Source of the DNA: Kiritimatiellia bacterium | GTDB lineage: Bacteria; Verrucomicrobiota; Kiritimatiellia; UBA8416; JABMPJ01 | Assembly: GCA_016783675.1 (NCBI GenBank) | Contig: JADHWE010000015.1 | Location: forward strand, 1-40,334 | Reading direction: 5' to 3' | Length of the DNA stretch: 40,334 bases | In this document: piece by piece, positions 1 through 7,860 of the stretch | Position numbering within the stretch: position 1 is the stretch's first letter | Layout of the letters: each line of letters opens with the position of its first letter | Notes under the pieces: model-generated | Told to the model about the DNA's origin: nothing | Database searches by the model: none | The model's input: only the letters and a program-made list of their open reading frames with translations | Translations under genes and position numbers: made by a program

Positions 1-160
1 GATATTCCTTGTTGGCTGTTGGATATTCAAATGGAGAAATATAGGCCATGAGAACGGGGGAGAACGGCCATTTGGTCGTAACCCACTTATAGGCAAGATG
101 TTGGGAAGTCAGAAGTGAAATTCTTTTGACAGAACCATGGCATGTAGGGGGAGGTGTAGA

Positions 161-1339
161 ATGAGTATTCGATGCGGTTTTCTTGCGATACTGGTGTTGT
201 GTTGTGCTGTGAGCATGGTGCGTGCGGGCGAAGATGAAGGCTATTTTCTGCCGTTGAAACAGAAGGGGCAGCTCATCTGGCGGGGGCGTGTCGAGGGAGA
301 CGACGGCACATGGTATGACATCCGGATTGTGCCGGGCTATACGCCGCCTGCGCGCTATGGGTGGCGCAACCTGAAGCAAGCGGGGGGCAACCTGGGGGAG
401 TACGTAGGGAAGAAGAAGTATGCTGACATGTGGGACACCACGACGGACTGCTTCGAATGGGCTTACGACGATTGCCTGGCGGACTTTGCCGTCAAAGGGT
501 CCGGCCGCGCGTGGAAGAAGTACTTCAAGCGGGCAAAGAAGCGCGTCGACAAGCGGGTCTTCGGTTGGTGGATGTCGTACCCCTGGGCGTTCATGCAGAG
601 CACGGTCGACAACGTGGTGCGCGTTCCGGTTGGTCTGCTGGGCACCGCCGCGGGCACGGTCTGGGGCGGCGCCGTGGTGCCGGGCTATCACCTGGCCAAC
701 TCGGGTGTGAAGGCGGTCTGGAACGGTGGCGTCGAAGGTGTGGCGTTGCCTGTGGTCGGCGTGGCATGGAATACGGTGTCCGCGCCGCCGCTATCGCTGG
801 TGGGACAGCGTCCGGCCAAAGCACGCGTTGACGACTTCTGGGTGTGTGTCGTGGATGGTCCTGCACCGTTGCCCGAACCGAACAGCGACGCGGTTGAGGT
901 GATTGCCGAATTCGGGGCACTGCTCAGGAGTGAGCTGGAGCCGCTGGATGATGAAAGACGGGCGGTTGATCGGAAGCGGGATGATGAGATCAAAGCGCTC
1001 AACGAGAAGCGTCAGCAGATTCGGGAACAAGCCGGCGAAGATGTGAAGGGCATTCTGGAACGAGAGAAGGCCGAGGCTCAACGAATTTGCGCCGATCCCG
1101 TGCATTCCGAGCTGGTGACGTCCCTGGGCCGCACAGGCTGGAACCGCACACGCATTCGGAACCACCGCCAAGCCATCCTCGATCAGCTCATAGCCCGGGG
1201 CTTGTCACGCGAGGAGGCCAGCCGCGCCATGCGGCTGCTCATCGACCATCCCCCGTATGCCGGTGCGGGTCGCCCGGGGGATGCCCCCAAAACCGATCCC
1301 GTTCGCGCATCGATCGATGTGGTCAAAGAGATCGACTGA
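161..1339 (+). CDS. Secreted protein of unknown function with coiled-coil C-terminal half
   Basis: I do not recognise a family. The ATG at 161 is chosen because GGGGAGG lies just upstream (147-153) and the product then opens with a good Sec signal peptide (residues 1-22, ending VRA before GEDEG); an in-frame ATG at 137 would put extra charged residues before it. The 392-residue product has a Trp/Tyr-rich first third, a Gly/Val/Ala-rich segment around residues 150-225 that could insert in or lie on a membrane, then a charged region at about 250-320 (EPLDDERRAVDRKRD, EIKALNEKRQQIREQ) that should form a coiled coil. The C-terminus has a small helical region with SREEASRAMRLL. It is probably periplasmic or envelope-associated. 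It is convergent with the uup gene once the intervening lower-GC cassette is discounted. Its stop codon lies inside a repeat that recurs near 3.7 kb. Confidence 0.7.
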   Translation: MSIRCGFLAILVLCCAVSMVRAGEDEGYFLPLKQKGQLIWRGRVEGDDGTWYDIRIVPGYTPPARYGWRNLKQAGGNLGEYVGKKKYADMWDTTTDCFEWAYDDCLADFAVKGSGRAWKKYFKRAKKRVDKRVFGWWMSYPWAFMQSTVDNVVRVPVGLLGTAAGTVWGGAVVPGYHLANSGVKAVWNGGVEGVALPVVGVAWNTVSAPPLSLVGQRPAKARVDDFWVCVVDGPAPLPEPNSDAVEVIAEFGALLRSELEPLDDERRAVDRKRDDEIKALNEKRQQIREQAGEDVKGILEREKAEAQRICADPVHSELVTSLGRTGWNRTRIRNHRQAILDQLIARGLSREEASRAMRLLIDHPPYAGAGRPGDAPKTDPVRASIDVVKEID

Positions 1340-1351
1340 TTGGCTTTACCC
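1325..1351. repeat. 27-bp imperfect direct repeat, left copy
   Basis: Matches 3680-3706 in 24 of 27 positions. The first 15 bases, AAAGAGATCGACTGA, are identical and the last six are TTACCC in both. This copy contains the end of the secreted-protein gene (TGA at 1337-1339). The two copies flank the lower-GC ATPase/TOPRIM segment, so they may be target-site or attachment-site duplications. That reading is inference. Confidence 0.55.
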
Positions 1352-1408
1352 CTCATCTTACGCCTTCGACCCTCCTGAAGTAGGACAGCCGCTCTGCACG
1401 CACTTGGT

Positions 1409-2115
1409 TTATACCAGAATGGATTCCCCGAAGTAATCGCGCAAGAACAGCGGAAAAGCACTGAGGACGGCTATGTTGCCAACCGGTGTCTTGTATCGCT
1501 GAAGCTGTCCGTCAAGCAGCTTGCGCTGATGGGGAAGTGTAGGCGGTATGCAATAGGTCCCTTCGGCTATCAGGTTCGCTTTCTTGATATTCTCTTTGAT
1601 GATGAACTGCCAATCGGCAGCAGTTACCTTACGGAGATCCTGAAAGTCAAGGTACTTGCCGACAAGGGGCTTGTACTCCGCACCTGTTATCCCGGCCGGT
1701 ACTGCACAGTCCTCGAACGAATCACTGTGACTCAAGTGCTTGAGGGCCTCGACCATTGGATAGCTCACGTATAGCTTTCGGATTCAGTCTCGTTGGCGAA
1801 ATGCACCAGCATGGCATCGAGAGCGGTATCAGATGCGTTGGCCGCCTGGCCGTCATAATCGAAGAACAGGTAGATCTGAGAAAAATCGTCCCGATTGAAT
1901 TCCTCCAGCAGTTGGCGATTCTTCTCGCTCCTCTCTTTCAGCACCTCAAATAGGTCCAGATAGGGGTCAGCGCTCAGCAGTTTACCAAGCTGATAGACTT
2001 CTGTCTCGTAGGCCACTTGGATGAGCTTGTTCTCGAAGAACTGCTTCCCAATGCTTGAGAGGACATGTTTCTCAGGATTCACGCCTTCAACCACAAAAAG
2101 AATGCTCTCAGCCAT
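1409..2115 (-). pseudogene. TOPRIM-like partner of the AAA ATPase, split by a -1 frameshift
   Basis: Two overlapping reading frames read as one protein. The first begins at ATG 2115 (MAESILFVVEG) and stops at 1765. The second continues from about 1780 to the TAA at 1409 with LYVSYPMVEALKHL. Joining them by a one-base shift in GAAAG near 1777 gives about 235 residues with no gap (NETESE-K-LYVSYPM). The first half has the look of a TOPRIM fold: a glutamate in FVVEGVNPEKHVL after the first strand, and an acidic FFDYDG at the end of a later strand. The ATG overlaps the 3' end of the ATPase gene by 8 bp, so the two were translated together. ATPase plus TOPRIM pairs occur in OLD-like, RloA/RloB-like and PARIS (AriA/AriB) systems; I cannot assign it to one. 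The break may be a real mutation or a sequencing error. Confidence 0.65.
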
Positions 2116-3319
2116 TGAAGACACCTGCACGGTACATCTTCTCGATGTTGTGCGCTTTGCGGAGTTCCTTGTCCGTGAAAGCGTACGCCGGCTTGATGTC
2201 CGTCGCGCTCATGATGAAGTAGCAGTCAGGCCGCAGCAAGTCGTTGGACATGATACTGGTGTTGTGGGTAGTCAGAATCGACTGACAGTCGAGTTTCTTG
2301 AGCGTCTCGACCATATATCGCGCGGCCGCGTGATGGTAGAAGGCATCGAACTCATCAATGAACAGGAAAGGCCGGACACGCGGGAACCATCCCATATCCT
2401 CTGCTTGTTTCCGTGCATCGCCTACCACCTCCACACCATTGGTTTCAGATCTCGCAGAGAAGTCACATTGAAGTCGGAGAGTGATTAGCTGTATATACTG
2501 CGCGGTGAGACTCAATGTTCCCGTGGAGGCATTCGTCACAAAATCAAGCTGGCTGTCTCCGAAATCAAACGCGATCTGCTTCTCCCCCGACACTTCGACA
2601 ACAGACAGGCTGCATGCGACTCCCGCTTGATGAAGAAAAGTCTCAAATCCCGCAAGTTTACGGCCGCCCCCCAGGATGATATCGGCAACAGTTCCTGCGG
2701 CAGCCTGCACGGCCCGGGCAGTCTCGGTTGTGAAATGCTCCATGTTCTTTACGAAGGCGACGAACTTCCTGAAGACGGAGTTCTCCGGCGTAGCCGTGAG
2801 CACTGTGCTATTTGCCACGTACTTGACAGCCGACAACGGACTGTTTTCATCGCCGAGGCCGGAACCAAGATCCCTATTGAGCGTTTCCGTCCCATCCAGA
2901 TCGAACTCCGCGACGCTCCCCTCCCGTCGGTCCAAAGAAATTACGGTCTTACCATTGATCTTCAGGACTTCGGAAAGCAGTTTTCGAACCGACGCCTTCT
3001 CATAGGCGTACTCGACCTCATCTTCACCAAACTGGAAGGTGTAGACGAACTTGGCACTGCCTTCCCGTTGCGCAGCATGCAGGTAGTCGGTCTCATAGTG
3101 TTCAGTGATCTTGTCATCCGTCAGGTGAGTTCTGATATCGAAGACAGCGTGGCCCAGATTAGTCTTCCCACAGGCGTTCGGGCCGTAGATGATCGAGTTC
3201 GCGACGACGCCGTTCTGAACACACTCGGGGTTGAACTCATAGTTCTTCGTCGACAGTAGGTCGAAGACGAACGGCTCGCCGAAGTTCTTGAAGTTCTTTA
3301 CCTCAAACTTGCATAGCAT
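2108..3319 (-). CDS. AAA (ABC/SMC-like) ATPase, putative defence-system ATPase
   Basis: A 403-residue ATPase of the AAA_15/AAA_21 type found in OLD-like and abortive-infection systems. Visible motifs: N-terminal strand MLCKFEVKNFKNF, Walker A GPNACGKT at 46-53, a signature-like NASTGTLSL near 263, Walker B FLFIDEFD at 318-325 and the switch histidine in TTHNT at about 350. The short C-terminal tail AHNIEKMYRAGVFNG is typical of this group. The start at 3319 has AGGAGGAA seven bases upstream; a GTG further upstream adds 13 residues without a ribosome site. It overlaps by 8 bp the TOPRIM-like gene downstream. Base composition is lower than the neighbours (about 52% GC at 2521-2580 against about 68% at 5041-5100), which suggests transfer. 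A role in phage or plasmid defence is inference from this architecture. Other possibilities are DNA repair or a RecF-like role. Confidence 0.8.
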   Translation of the reverse strand: MLCKFEVKNFKNFGEPFVFDLLSTKNYEFNPECVQNGVVANSIIYGPNACGKTNLGHAVFDIRTHLTDDKITEHYETDYLHAAQREGSAKFVYTFQFGEDEVEYAYEKASVRKLLSEVLKINGKTVISLDRREGSVAEFDLDGTETLNRDLGSGLGDENSPLSAVKYVANSTVLTATPENSVFRKFVAFVKNMEHFTTETARAVQAAAGTVADIILGGGRKLAGFETFLHQAGVACSLSVVEVSGEKQIAFDFGDSQLDFVTNASTGTLSLTAQYIQLITLRLQCDFSARSETNGVEVVGDARKQAEDMGWFPRVRPFLFIDEFDAFYHHAAARYMVETLKKLDCQSILTTHNTSIMSNDLLRPDCYFIMSATDIKPAYAFTDKELRKAHNIEKMYRAGVFNG

Positions 3320-3552
3320 GACGGTTCCTCCTATGACTGGGATTGTGGAAGGGGCCATCCCGTCTGAGGGACAACCTACACTTCCCCCAAGCCGCCGTGC
3401 AAGGCTTTACCGTAAAAAACTTACGGCATTATGTTTCGTGCGCAACTCCCACCTCCAAATGGAGGAGCGGTTATCACGATCGCCGGGAATGCGAAACGTA
3501 TACCGGTAGGCGCTCAGACGAGCACTTCCCGGTGATAGACCTCGATACGTGA

Positions 3553-3693
3553 GAGCGTTACCACCGCATCATTGGCCAGGTCTATGCGGATGGAGAGTGG
3601 GTAAACCTGTCGATGGACGCCCAAGGCTGGGCGTGGCAGTTCCTGCAATATTCGTCGAGCAGGGATCTTGCGGCAGCCGAAAGAGATCGACTG
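3553..3693 (+). pseudogene. Remnant of a staphylococcal-nuclease-like (thermonuclease) gene
   Basis: One frame translates to ERYHRIIGQVYADGEWVNLS, then MDAQGWAWQFLQYSSS and RDLAAAERD. This follows the conserved C-terminal half of SNase domains (DRYGR-hhG-V-hh-G-hN, G-AW, YS, L-AAE). A stop codon lies just before the glutamate at 3550-3552. The N-terminal half with the catalytic Arg/Asp residues is not recognisable upstream, and after ERD the frame runs into unrelated sequence. It is therefore a fragment, not a gene. The rest of the 381-base gap (3320-3700) holds two small palindromes, CCGTAA/TTACGG near 3410-3426 and CCTCC/GGAGG near 3451-3464, and no gene that I can see. Confidence 0.55.
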
Positions 3694-3706
3694 ACTTGCC
3701 TTACCC
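3680..3706. repeat. 27-bp imperfect direct repeat, right copy
   Basis: Partner of 1325-1351 (24 of 27 bases the same). This copy contains the end of uup on the minus strand (TAA at 3703-3701). In both copies a TGA and a TTA are separated by exactly six bases, so each copy looks like the junction of two convergent genes: the secreted protein's stop and the uup stop. Confidence 0.55.
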
Positions 3707-5488
3707 TTGGTCGCGGAGCTGTTCGAGGACTTCCCAGCGCTCGTAGGCAGCTTGGATATCGCCGTCGAGAGTTGTCTCGGTTTCGCGGTCCGCGGCCAAC
3801 TCTGCGGGTGGCGTGCGGAAGTAGCCGGGCGCGGCCATCTTCTGGTGTAGGGCCTCCAGCTCGACTTCGAGCTTCTCTATCTTTTTCGGCAGGGCGTTGA
3901 GCTCGCGGTTCTGTTTGAAGCCGAAGGCGGCGGGCGTCCGGGACTTCGGTTGCGTCCTTTTGGTCGGGGCGGGTGCCGCTGGACGCTGTGTCTTGAGCCA
4001 GTCGCTGTATCCCCCGATATATTCCTGTACGGTTCCATCGCCTTGCATCACCAGGATGCTGGTGACCACGTTGTCCAGGAACGCGCGGTCATGACTGACC
4101 ATGAGGACGGTGCCGTTGTAGTTGGTGAGCTGTTCTTCGAGCAGTTCGAGGGTCTCCACGTCGAGGTCGTTGGTGGGCTCGTCCATGATTAGAAGATTGG
4201 AGGGCTTGGCGAAGAGCTTGGCCAGAAGGAGGCGATTCCGTTCGCCGCCGGAGAGCACGGAGATGGGGGCCTTGGCGCGATCGGGGGTGAAGAGGAAGTC
4301 CTGCAGGTAGCTGATGACGTGGCGCGATTTGCCGTTGATCATGATGCTGTCCATGCCGTGTCCGGCATTCTCGGCGACGGTCTCGTTCTGATTGAGCTGA
4401 GCACGGTGCTGGTCGAAATAGGCAATCTCGAGCTTGGTGCCCTGCTCGACACTGCCGGCCGTGGGCGTAAGGCTTCCGGTCAGGAGTTTGAGGAGCGTGG
4501 TCTTGCCGGAGCCATTGGGGCCGATGACGCCGATCGTGTCGCCGCGCAGAATGCGGGCAGAGAAGTGTTGGATCAGGGGTGGGGCGTCACCGTAGGAAAA
4601 CGAGAGATCCTTGGTGCGGATAACCTGTCGCCCGGAGCTTTCGCCGTGCTGTAGCTGGAGACGGGCTTTTCCTTCCTGGGCGCGTCGCACGCGTCGCTCT
4701 TCGCGCATGGCCACGAGGGCACGCACGCGTCCCTCGTCGCGTGTGCGGCGCGCTTTGATGCCTTGTCGAATCCAGGCCTCCTCCTTGGCGAGTTTTTTAT
4801 CGAAGGCGGCGCGGCCCACCGCTTCGTCGTGCAACAGATCGGCCTTGCGGCGCAGGAAGGTGTCATAGTCGCACGCCCAGTCGGCGAGCTTGCCACGGTC
4901 GAGGTCAACAATGCGGTTGGCAATGCGACGCAGGAAGGCACGGTCGTGGGTCACGAACAGGAGGGTCTTGACGTGGCGTTGGATGAAGGTCTCCATCCAG
5001 CAGATGGAGTCGATGTCGAGATGGTTGGTGGGTTCATCCAGCAGCAGAACATCGGGTTCATGCACGAGGGCGCCGGCCAGCAGGACGCGTCGCTTCTGGC
5101 CGCCGGAAAGCGTGGCGCAGTCGGCATGGGGGTCCACACCCAGCTCGGACAGGATGCGCCCCACCACCTGGTGGCCTTGGGCTTCGGAATGGGCCTTGGC
5201 GTGACGTGCTTTGAAGGCGTGGGTCTCAACCGTATCGATGACGGATCCGCTCATCTCGAGGGGAACATCCTGGGGGAGGTAGGCGATACGGAGGTCCTTG
5301 TGGTGGCGGATGACGCCTTCATCGGGCGCGATATCGCCGTGAATCAGTTTGAGCAGCGAGGATTTGCCGGTTCCGTTGCGTCCGACAAGGCTGATGCGAT
5401 CGCCGGCCTCGATAGTGAGCGTCACGCCATCGAGCAATCGCTCCGCCCCGAAACTCAGGCTCACGCCATCTATGTTGAGAACGCCCAT
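3701..5488 (-). CDS. uup: ABC-F family ATPase Uup
   Basis: A 595-residue soluble protein with two ABC domains and no membrane segments, the length and order of Uup. First domain: Walker A GRNGTGKS at 36-43, signature LSGGQKRR and Walker B LLLDEPTNHLD. Second domain: GPNGSGKT, LSGGERNR and LIMDEPTNDLD. The linker between them is long, charged and Arg-rich, and the C-terminus is a predicted coiled coil of the Uup type (KKIEKLEVELEALHQKM). ABC-F proteins act on the ribosome; Uup also affects transposon excision and DNA branch structures in E. coli. The reading frame stays open far upstream of 5488, opposite the DUF362 gene, but the product has ABC homology only from MGVLNIDG, which has AAGGA eight bases upstream. 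It is transcribed divergently from the DUF362 gene. Confidence 0.93.
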   Translation of the reverse strand: MGVLNIDGVSLSFGAERLLDGVTLTIEAGDRISLVGRNGTGKSSLLKLIHGDIAPDEGVIRHHKDLRIAYLPQDVPLEMSGSVIDTVETHAFKARHAKAHSEAQGHQVVGRILSELGVDPHADCATLSGGQKRRVLLAGALVHEPDVLLLDEPTNHLDIDSICWMETFIQRHVKTLLFVTHDRAFLRRIANRIVDLDRGKLADWACDYDTFLRRKADLLHDEAVGRAAFDKKLAKEEAWIRQGIKARRTRDEGRVRALVAMREERRVRRAQEGKARLQLQHGESSGRQVIRTKDLSFSYGDAPPLIQHFSARILRGDTIGVIGPNGSGKTTLLKLLTGSLTPTAGSVEQGTKLEIAYFDQHRAQLNQNETVAENAGHGMDSIMINGKSRHVISYLQDFLFTPDRAKAPISVLSGGERNRLLLAKLFAKPSNLLIMDEPTNDLDVETLELLEEQLTNYNGTVLMVSHDRAFLDNVVTSILVMQGDGTVQEYIGGYSDWLKTQRPAAPAPTKRTQPKSRTPAAFGFKQNRELNALPKKIEKLEVELEALHQKMAAPGYFRTPPAELAADRETETTLDGDIQAAYERWEVLEQLRDQG

Positions 5489-5589
5489 GTCTGCATCCTT
5501 GGGTCCCGTCTGGATATTGGAAGTCGGATACAGTAACGGTTCCAGCGGGCTTACGCGAGTGTCGTTGTGCTGATCTCCGTTGCCGGGTC

Positions 5590-5618
5590 TTGCCGTTCCT
5601 TTTGTGTTGCGGTACAGT
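5590..5618 (+). promoter_or_regulatory. Possible sigma-70 promoter for the DUF362/iron-sulphur gene pair
   Basis: TTGCCG (5590-5595), a 17-bp spacer and TACAGT (5613-5618), 27 bp before the start codon at 5645. Each hexamer matches the consensus at four of six positions, so support is modest. Confidence 0.35.
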
Positions 5619-5644
5619 AGAGCCCTATCCAGAGGAGGCATACT

Positions 5645-6565
5645 ATGATGCATGATCAGTGTTTCAGTTTTTCTCGTCGTGATTTCATTAAGACCGGGGC
5701 GGCGGGGGTGGCTGTACTGTCTGCGCCGGTGACGTTGCTGGCGGATGTTCCTAAGCCCGATGTCTGGGTGTTTCATGGCGCGGACAAGACGAAGTTGATG
5801 AAAGCCTGCCTGGAGATGGTCAATGCGAACGGTGGCTTTGGGAAGCAGACACGCTCGCTGGCGCTCAAGGTCAACGCGGCATGGACGCGCACGCCCGAAG
5901 AGGGGGCCAACACGCATCCGGACCTGGTAGCGACATTTCTCAAGGGCGCGCGTGAGTTTGGTGTCACCAAGCTGGATGTGCCTGAGCACCCCTGTCATCG
6001 CGGCGACGAGTCGTTCAAGCGCAGCGGCATTCGTGACGCGGTCAAGAGCGCCGGGGCCAAGATGATCGACATGAAGAAGGAGAAGAAGTATTTCAGCGAT
6101 GTCACCATCCCCAAGGGGCAGAGCCTCACGTCCGCACGGGTCACCAAGCATTTTCTCGAGGCCGACGCAGTCGTCAACATGCCGGTGGCCAAGCACCACG
6201 GCGGTGCCACGCTGACGATGGCAATGAAGAACTGGATGGGTGCGGTCGAGGACCGGCGGGTTTGGCATCGCAGCAACCTGCACCAGTGCATTGCCGATTT
6301 CTCGACGTTCATGAAGCCGGCATGGACCATCATCGACGCCACCCGGATCATGATGGATAAGGGCCCGCAGGGACCGGCCAAGACCTTGAAGAAACCCAAC
6401 CTGCTTGTCGTGTCGAAAGACCAGGTGGCTGCCGACGCCTATACGGCAACACTCTTCCACGACGATCCGCGCAAGGTGAAGTATCTCGCCCTGGCCGCAG
6501 AGATGGGCATGGGCGTCATCGATGCCGCACAGATGAATATCCATCGCGTCGAAGTGGGCGTGTAG
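5645..6565 (+). CDS. Tat-exported DUF362 domain protein
   Basis: A 306-residue protein opening with a twin-arginine signal: SRRDFIK at residues 10-16 followed by a hydrophobic stretch (AAGVAVLSAPVTLLA). This predicts export of a folded, probably cofactor-bearing protein. The body matches the DUF362 family (LKVNAAWTRTPEEGANTHPD, DAVVNMPVAKHHGGATLTMA, MKNWMG, VAADAYTATLF), whose function is unknown and which often sits with ferredoxins. AGGAGG at 5633-5638 supports ATG 5645; ATG 5648 is also possible. Only 13 bases separate it from the membrane iron-sulphur protein downstream, so the two are probably one operon and may work in one electron-transfer step. I see no ferredoxin motif in this protein itself. 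Confidence 0.88.
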   Translation: MMHDQCFSFSRRDFIKTGAAGVAVLSAPVTLLADVPKPDVWVFHGADKTKLMKACLEMVNANGGFGKQTRSLALKVNAAWTRTPEEGANTHPDLVATFLKGAREFGVTKLDVPEHPCHRGDESFKRSGIRDAVKSAGAKMIDMKKEKKYFSDVTIPKGQSLTSARVTKHFLEADAVVNMPVAKHHGGATLTMAMKNWMGAVEDRRVWHRSNLHQCIADFSTFMKPAWTIIDATRIMMDKGPQGPAKTLKKPNLLVVSKDQVAADAYTATLFHDDPRKVKYLALAAEMGMGVIDAAQMNIHRVEVGV

Positions 6566-6578
6566 TTCGGCTGCTGCT

Positions 6579-7778
6579 GTGAAAGTGCGCAAATGGATAC
6601 AGTGGAGCGTTCGGTTGGTCTGCCTCGTTGCGGCCATCTTCTTCGCCGTGGGCGGGCCCATTCCGTTTCTCCTTAGCCGTATTGTTCCGGGACTGAGCCC
6701 CTTGGTGACGTTCGCCAATGCCTTGGCGGGCCGACACTGGTACGCGGGGCTCTTCTGGGGGCTGCCGGCGATTGCTGTTCTGGCAATCGCGGCCTGGCGG
6801 GGGCGCTTCTTCTGTCGCTGGATCTGTCCGGCCGGCACGCTCTATTCCACCGCCGCGCTCTGCAAGGGCCGCAAGCGCCTCGTGCGGTTCCGCTTCGGGG
6901 GAATCGTCTTCTGGATGATCGTGGCGGGCGCCTGCATCGGCTTTCCGCTCTGGCTTTTCATGGATCCGCTCTCCTGTTTCACCCGCCTTGTACCCCTTAT
7001 TAAGGGAACATGCACAACCGCGGCCCTGGTGCCGGGACTCCTGTTGCCGCTGTTCCTGTTGCTGGGGGTGTGGCAGCCGTTGGTGTGGTGTTTCCATTTC
7101 TGTCCGCTGGGATACCTCTTCGATCTGTGCCACGTGCGAGCCGCGCACCCGGCGTGGAAACAGGACCGGGTGCGGCGTGATTTCATTACCGGGCTCCTCC
7201 TGGGAGCTCCCTTGGCGTTGACCGCCAGGGAGTGGGCCCCGCTGGCCGGTTCCGAGGCGCCACCGATTCCGGTGCTGCCCCCCGGTGCGGGTGATCCGGA
7301 ACGTTTTGCCGCCCTCTGCACGCGCTGTTATGCCTGCGTGGAGGCCTGTCCGACGCGGGTGATCAAGGTCCGGTCGCCGCTGCAGAGAATCCTTGGCCAT
7401 TGCTTCCATCCCGACCTCGACACCAGTCGCTCCTACTGTGAGGAGTATTGCACCCAGTGTTCGCAGGTCTGTCCCTCGGGTGCGATCCGCCCGGTCAGCG
7501 AGGATGAGAAGCGTCATCTGCAGATCGGTCACGCCAAGGTCCGGCGCGAGGCCTGCCTGGCGTGGGAGGACGGCGAACACTGCATGGTCTGCCAGGAGTA
7601 CTGTCCCTATGCGGCCATCATGGACGACATGGCCCCGGACGGTCTGCCACGCCCCGTCGTCGACCCCGACATCTGTCGCGGCTGTGGCGCCTGCCAGGCC
7701 GAATGTCCCGCCATCCGCCAGGGCAAAGCCATTATTGTCACCGGCCTCGACAACCAGACCCAGGCGATAGACGCTTGA
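6579..7778 (+). CDS. Membrane iron-sulphur protein, NapH-like and NapG-like halves fused
   Basis: A 399-residue protein. The first half (1-190) has about four or five membrane helices and the two cysteine pairs typical of NapH/MauN: CRWICP at 79-84 and CFHFCP at 171-176. A twin-arginine-like RRDFITG follows at 199-205, with a hydrophobic stretch. The second half then carries four ferredoxin clusters of the NapG/MauM kind: CTRCYACVEACP at 247, CTQCSQVCP at 291, CMVCQEYCP at 335 and CRGCGACQAECP at 366. NapH and NapG together pass electrons from quinol to a periplasmic acceptor; here they are joined, with the former Tat signal inside the chain. No reductase gene is in the window. The start is GTG 6579, with only a weak ribosome site, 13 bases after the DUF362 stop. 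The acceptor is unknown. Confidence 0.85.
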   Translation: MKVRKWIQWSVRLVCLVAAIFFAVGGPIPFLLSRIVPGLSPLVTFANALAGRHWYAGLFWGLPAIAVLAIAAWRGRFFCRWICPAGTLYSTAALCKGRKRLVRFRFGGIVFWMIVAGACIGFPLWLFMDPLSCFTRLVPLIKGTCTTAALVPGLLLPLFLLLGVWQPLVWCFHFCPLGYLFDLCHVRAAHPAWKQDRVRRDFITGLLLGAPLALTAREWAPLAGSEAPPIPVLPPGAGDPERFAALCTRCYACVEACPTRVIKVRSPLQRILGHCFHPDLDTSRSYCEEYCTQCSQVCPSGAIRPVSEDEKRHLQIGHAKVRREACLAWEDGEHCMVCQEYCPYAAIMDDMAPDGLPRPVVDPDICRGCGACQAECPAIRQGKAIIVTGLDNQTQAIDA

Positions 7779-7786
7779 GTTCTCCT

Positions 7787-7812
7787 GAATCGAGCCCCAA
7801 AGGGCTTGATTC
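7787..7812 (+). terminator. Hairpin after the iron-sulphur gene, probable terminator
   Basis: GAATCGAGCCC (7787-7797), a CAAA loop and GGGCTTGATTC (7802-7812). The stem is 11 bp with one G-U pair and begins 8 bases after the stop codon. It is not followed by a clear T run, so Rho-independent function is uncertain. Confidence 0.5.
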
Positions 7813-7835
7813 CCCCGGGTTTCTAGTGGTACATT
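7806..7835 (+). promoter_or_regulatory. Possible promoter of the tRNA-Ala gene
   Basis: TTGATT (7806-7811), an 18-bp spacer and TACATT (7830-7835), with a GC-rich discriminator GCGCGC directly after the -10. Such discriminators are typical of stringently controlled stable-RNA promoters. The expected transcript start is about 20 bp before the tRNA. The -35 lies within the preceding hairpin's right arm. Confidence 0.4.
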
Positions 7836-7860
7836 GCGCGCTCGTTTGACCGATTGGTGT

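Noticed and set aside
1765..1785. Programmed -1 frameshift in the TOPRIM-like gene
   Set aside because: The site is only GAAAG, without a slippery heptamer, a downstream stem or an internal Shine-Dalgarno that I can see. Mutation or sequencing error is more likely.
4763..5536. 257-codon plus-strand frame opposite uup
   Set aside because: Mirror of the ABC-F coding sequence with no independent support.
5489..6838. Large N-terminal extension of the uup frame on the minus strand (about 450 extra codons)
   Set aside because: It lies opposite the DUF362 gene and shows no ABC-F homology. A good ribosome site precedes ATG 5488, where homology starts.
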